Made by a program: the position numbers and the translations under genes | Shown here: in pieces, positions 7,095 through 8,124 of the stretch | Layout: every line of letters starts with the position of its first letter | Numbering within the stretch: position 1 is the first letter of the stretch | Assembly: GCA_003535195.1 (NCBI GenBank) | Contig: DOHN01000169.1 | Span: 21,083-29,206, forward strand | Reading direction: 5' to 3' | DNA: 8,124 bases | Source: Ruminiclostridium sp. | Lineage (GTDB): Bacteria; Bacillota; Clostridia; DSM-8532 | The notes under the pieces: generated by a model | Seen by the model: the letters and a program-made list of their open reading frames with translations, nothing else | The model's database searches: none | What the model was told of the DNA's origin: nothing

Positions 7095-8027
7095 TTGCAG
7101 GTTATTACCAACAATACAATAGATACCGTAACCCGCTATACAGGCGTGGGGCTGGGGAATTTTGACGGTCTGCATATCGGCCATATGGCTCTCATCAATA
7201 CATTGATCAGCGAATGCAAGCTCCATGGGCTGAAATCCGTTGTCTATACCTTTATCAAGCACCCGGATCATATGCTCAGAAAAGCCCTGATCAGTCCCCT
7301 CATCACGGCAAATGAGCAGAAAACTCAGCTTTTAGCCTCCACGGAGCTGGATTACCTTTATTATGAGGAATTTGACGAGGAATATTCCCAATTGTCACCC
7401 GATGAGTTTATTAAAAATATTCTTATGGATAAGCTGAAGATTAAGCTTGCTGTTGTGGGCTTTAATTATCGGTTTGGCTATATGGGCCGGGGGGACAGCG
7501 AATACTTGAAGAGAGCGGGGAAAAAACTAGGCTTTCGGGTTATTGTTATGCCTCCTGTAAAAGTAAATGCGGAAATTGTCAGCAGTACACTCATTCGCAG
7601 CTATATCAGAAGAGGTAAAATAGACCGTGTTTTTCAGCTTCTGGGACGTCATTTTTCCCTGACAGGCACCGTTGTCTGCGGAAGACATATCGGGCGCACG
7701 CTGGGATTTCCCACGGCCAATATTTTAGCCAACCCGGAAATGGTGATACCCGCCAATGGCGTTTATATTACAAAGACCAGGCTGGAGGGCCGATGGCTTA
7801 ACGGAATTACCAATGTAGGCGTGGCTCCCACTGTTCGGGGAGAGAACATATTCAGTATAGAAACGCATCTCTTTGAATATGAGGGGGATTTATACGGCAA
7901 GCCCATTGAGGTCTGTTTTATACAAAGACTTCGTGGAGAAAGAAAATTTGAAAATATTGCTGCCCTTAAAAAGCAGGTGGCAGAGGATATTGAGGAGACC
8001 AGAAGATACTGGGAGGTCTTAAAATAA
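7095..8027 (+). CDS. ribF: Bifunctional riboflavin kinase / FAD synthetase RibF
   Basis: RibF phosphorylates riboflavin to FMN and then adenylates it to FAD. The 310-residue protein has both modules. The N-terminal nucleotidyltransferase domain has GNFDGLHIGH (21-30), FNYRFGYMGRGD (123-134) and VSSTLIRSYI (162-171). The C-terminal flavokinase domain has GRTLGFPTAN (200-209), NGVYITKTRL (221-230), NGITNVGVAPTV (236-247) and the catalytic Glu256 in IETHLFEYEGDLYGK. The start is TTG at 7095, preceded by AAAGG at 7080-7084, 10 nt away. No in-frame ATG exists before the conserved core, and the resulting N-terminus MQVITN is typical for clostridial RibF. An ATG at 7085 is in another frame. It lies 14 nt after truB, and nothing resembling an FMN riboswitch precedes it, so it appears to be expressed as part of the operon. 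Confidence 0.96.
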   Translation: MQVITNNTIDTVTRYTGVGLGNFDGLHIGHMALINTLISECKLHGLKSVVYTFIKHPDHMLRKALISPLITANEQKTQLLASTELDYLYYEEFDEEYSQLSPDEFIKNILMDKLKIKLAVVGFNYRFGYMGRGDSEYLKRAGKKLGFRVIVMPPVKVNAEIVSSTLIRSYIRRGKIDRVFQLLGRHFSLTGTVVCGRHIGRTLGFPTANILANPEMVIPANGVYITKTRLEGRWLNGITNVGVAPTVRGENIFSIETHLFEYEGDLYGKPIEVCFIQRLRGERKFENIAALKKQVAEDIEETRRYWEVLK

Positions 8028-8032
8028 AGCTC

Positions 8033-8116
8033 TCAGGCCCCATTCGAAATCTTCCATTCGTGATTTAGCGCCATGAGCGATGTTTCATACGCCCTCAGGA
8101 AAATCCGTCCGGGATT
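8033..8116 (-). repeat. Possible interspersed repeat element downstream of ribF
   Basis: The 97 nt after ribF carry no gene on the + strand. The composition is less AT-rich than the other gap. The stretch contains short direct repeats: CTCAGG at 8032-8037 and 8094-8099, and CCATTCG at 8039-8045 and again at 8054-8060. On the minus strand a frame stays open for 27 codons and ends YETSLMALNHEWKISNGA-stop at 8033. That string reminds me of short, probably spurious proteins annotated from repeated intergenic DNA in clostridial genomes. This is recollection only. It may equally be an ordinary 3' untranslated region. Confidence 0.25.
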
Positions 8117-8118
8117 TT
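8100..8118 (+). terminator. Small hairpin after ribF, weak terminator candidate
   Basis: AAAATCC (8100-8106) and GGATTTT (8112-8118) form a perfect 7-bp stem around the loop GTCCG, and the right arm ends in four T followed by ATTC. It lies about 73 nt after the ribF stop, where the operon could end. The stem is short and AT-rich at its base, so termination would be inefficient. It may instead be part of the possible repeat element covering this end of the window. Confidence 0.3.
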
Positions 8119-8124
8119 ATTCGG

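Overview
The window is a nearly complete translation and ribosome-maturation operon from a low-to-mid GC Gram-positive bacterium of the class Clostridia. All genes are on the + strand, in the order nusA (3' end) - rnpM/ylxR - ylxQ - infB - rbfA - nrnA - truB - ribF. This order is conserved in Firmicutes. A Lachnospiraceae-like host is my best guess, from the acidic NusA tail, the very long Gly/Gln/Arg-rich insert in IF2 and the DHH phosphoesterase between rbfA and truB. I inferred this from gene order and protein style, not from any search.

Layout. Positions 1-1118 carry the last 144 codons of NusA, then two small RNA-binding proteins, RnpM (YlxR, an RNase P modulator) and the L7Ae-like YlxQ. 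They are tightly packed: rnpM and ylxQ overlap by 14 nt, and ylxQ and infB by 8 nt. Positions 1111-4644 are infB, encoding an unusually long IF2 of about 1177 residues. Its N-terminal linker holds six near-perfect 20-residue (60-nt) tandem repeats plus a degenerate seventh. Positions 4645-4799 are the only internal gap. It holds a perfect 14-bp hairpin and a possible promoter, and may split the operon into two transcription units. Positions 4800-8027 hold rbfA, nrnA, truB and ribF, again overlapping or nearly so. The last 97 nt (8028-8124) are non-coding, with a small hairpin and a stretch that resembles an interspersed repeat.

How the genes work together. NusA controls transcript elongation and termination. 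RnpM and YlxQ bind structured RNA. IF2 delivers initiator tRNA to the ribosome. RbfA matures the 30S subunit. NrnA degrades nanoRNAs and pAp. TruB makes pseudouridine 55 in tRNA. RibF makes FMN and FAD.

Novelty. All eight genes belong to well-known families, and I see no new multi-gene system, mobile element, CRISPR array or RNA gene. The points worth a second look are the IF2 repeat array, the infB-rbfA hairpin and promoter region, the non-ATG start of infB, and the element after ribF.
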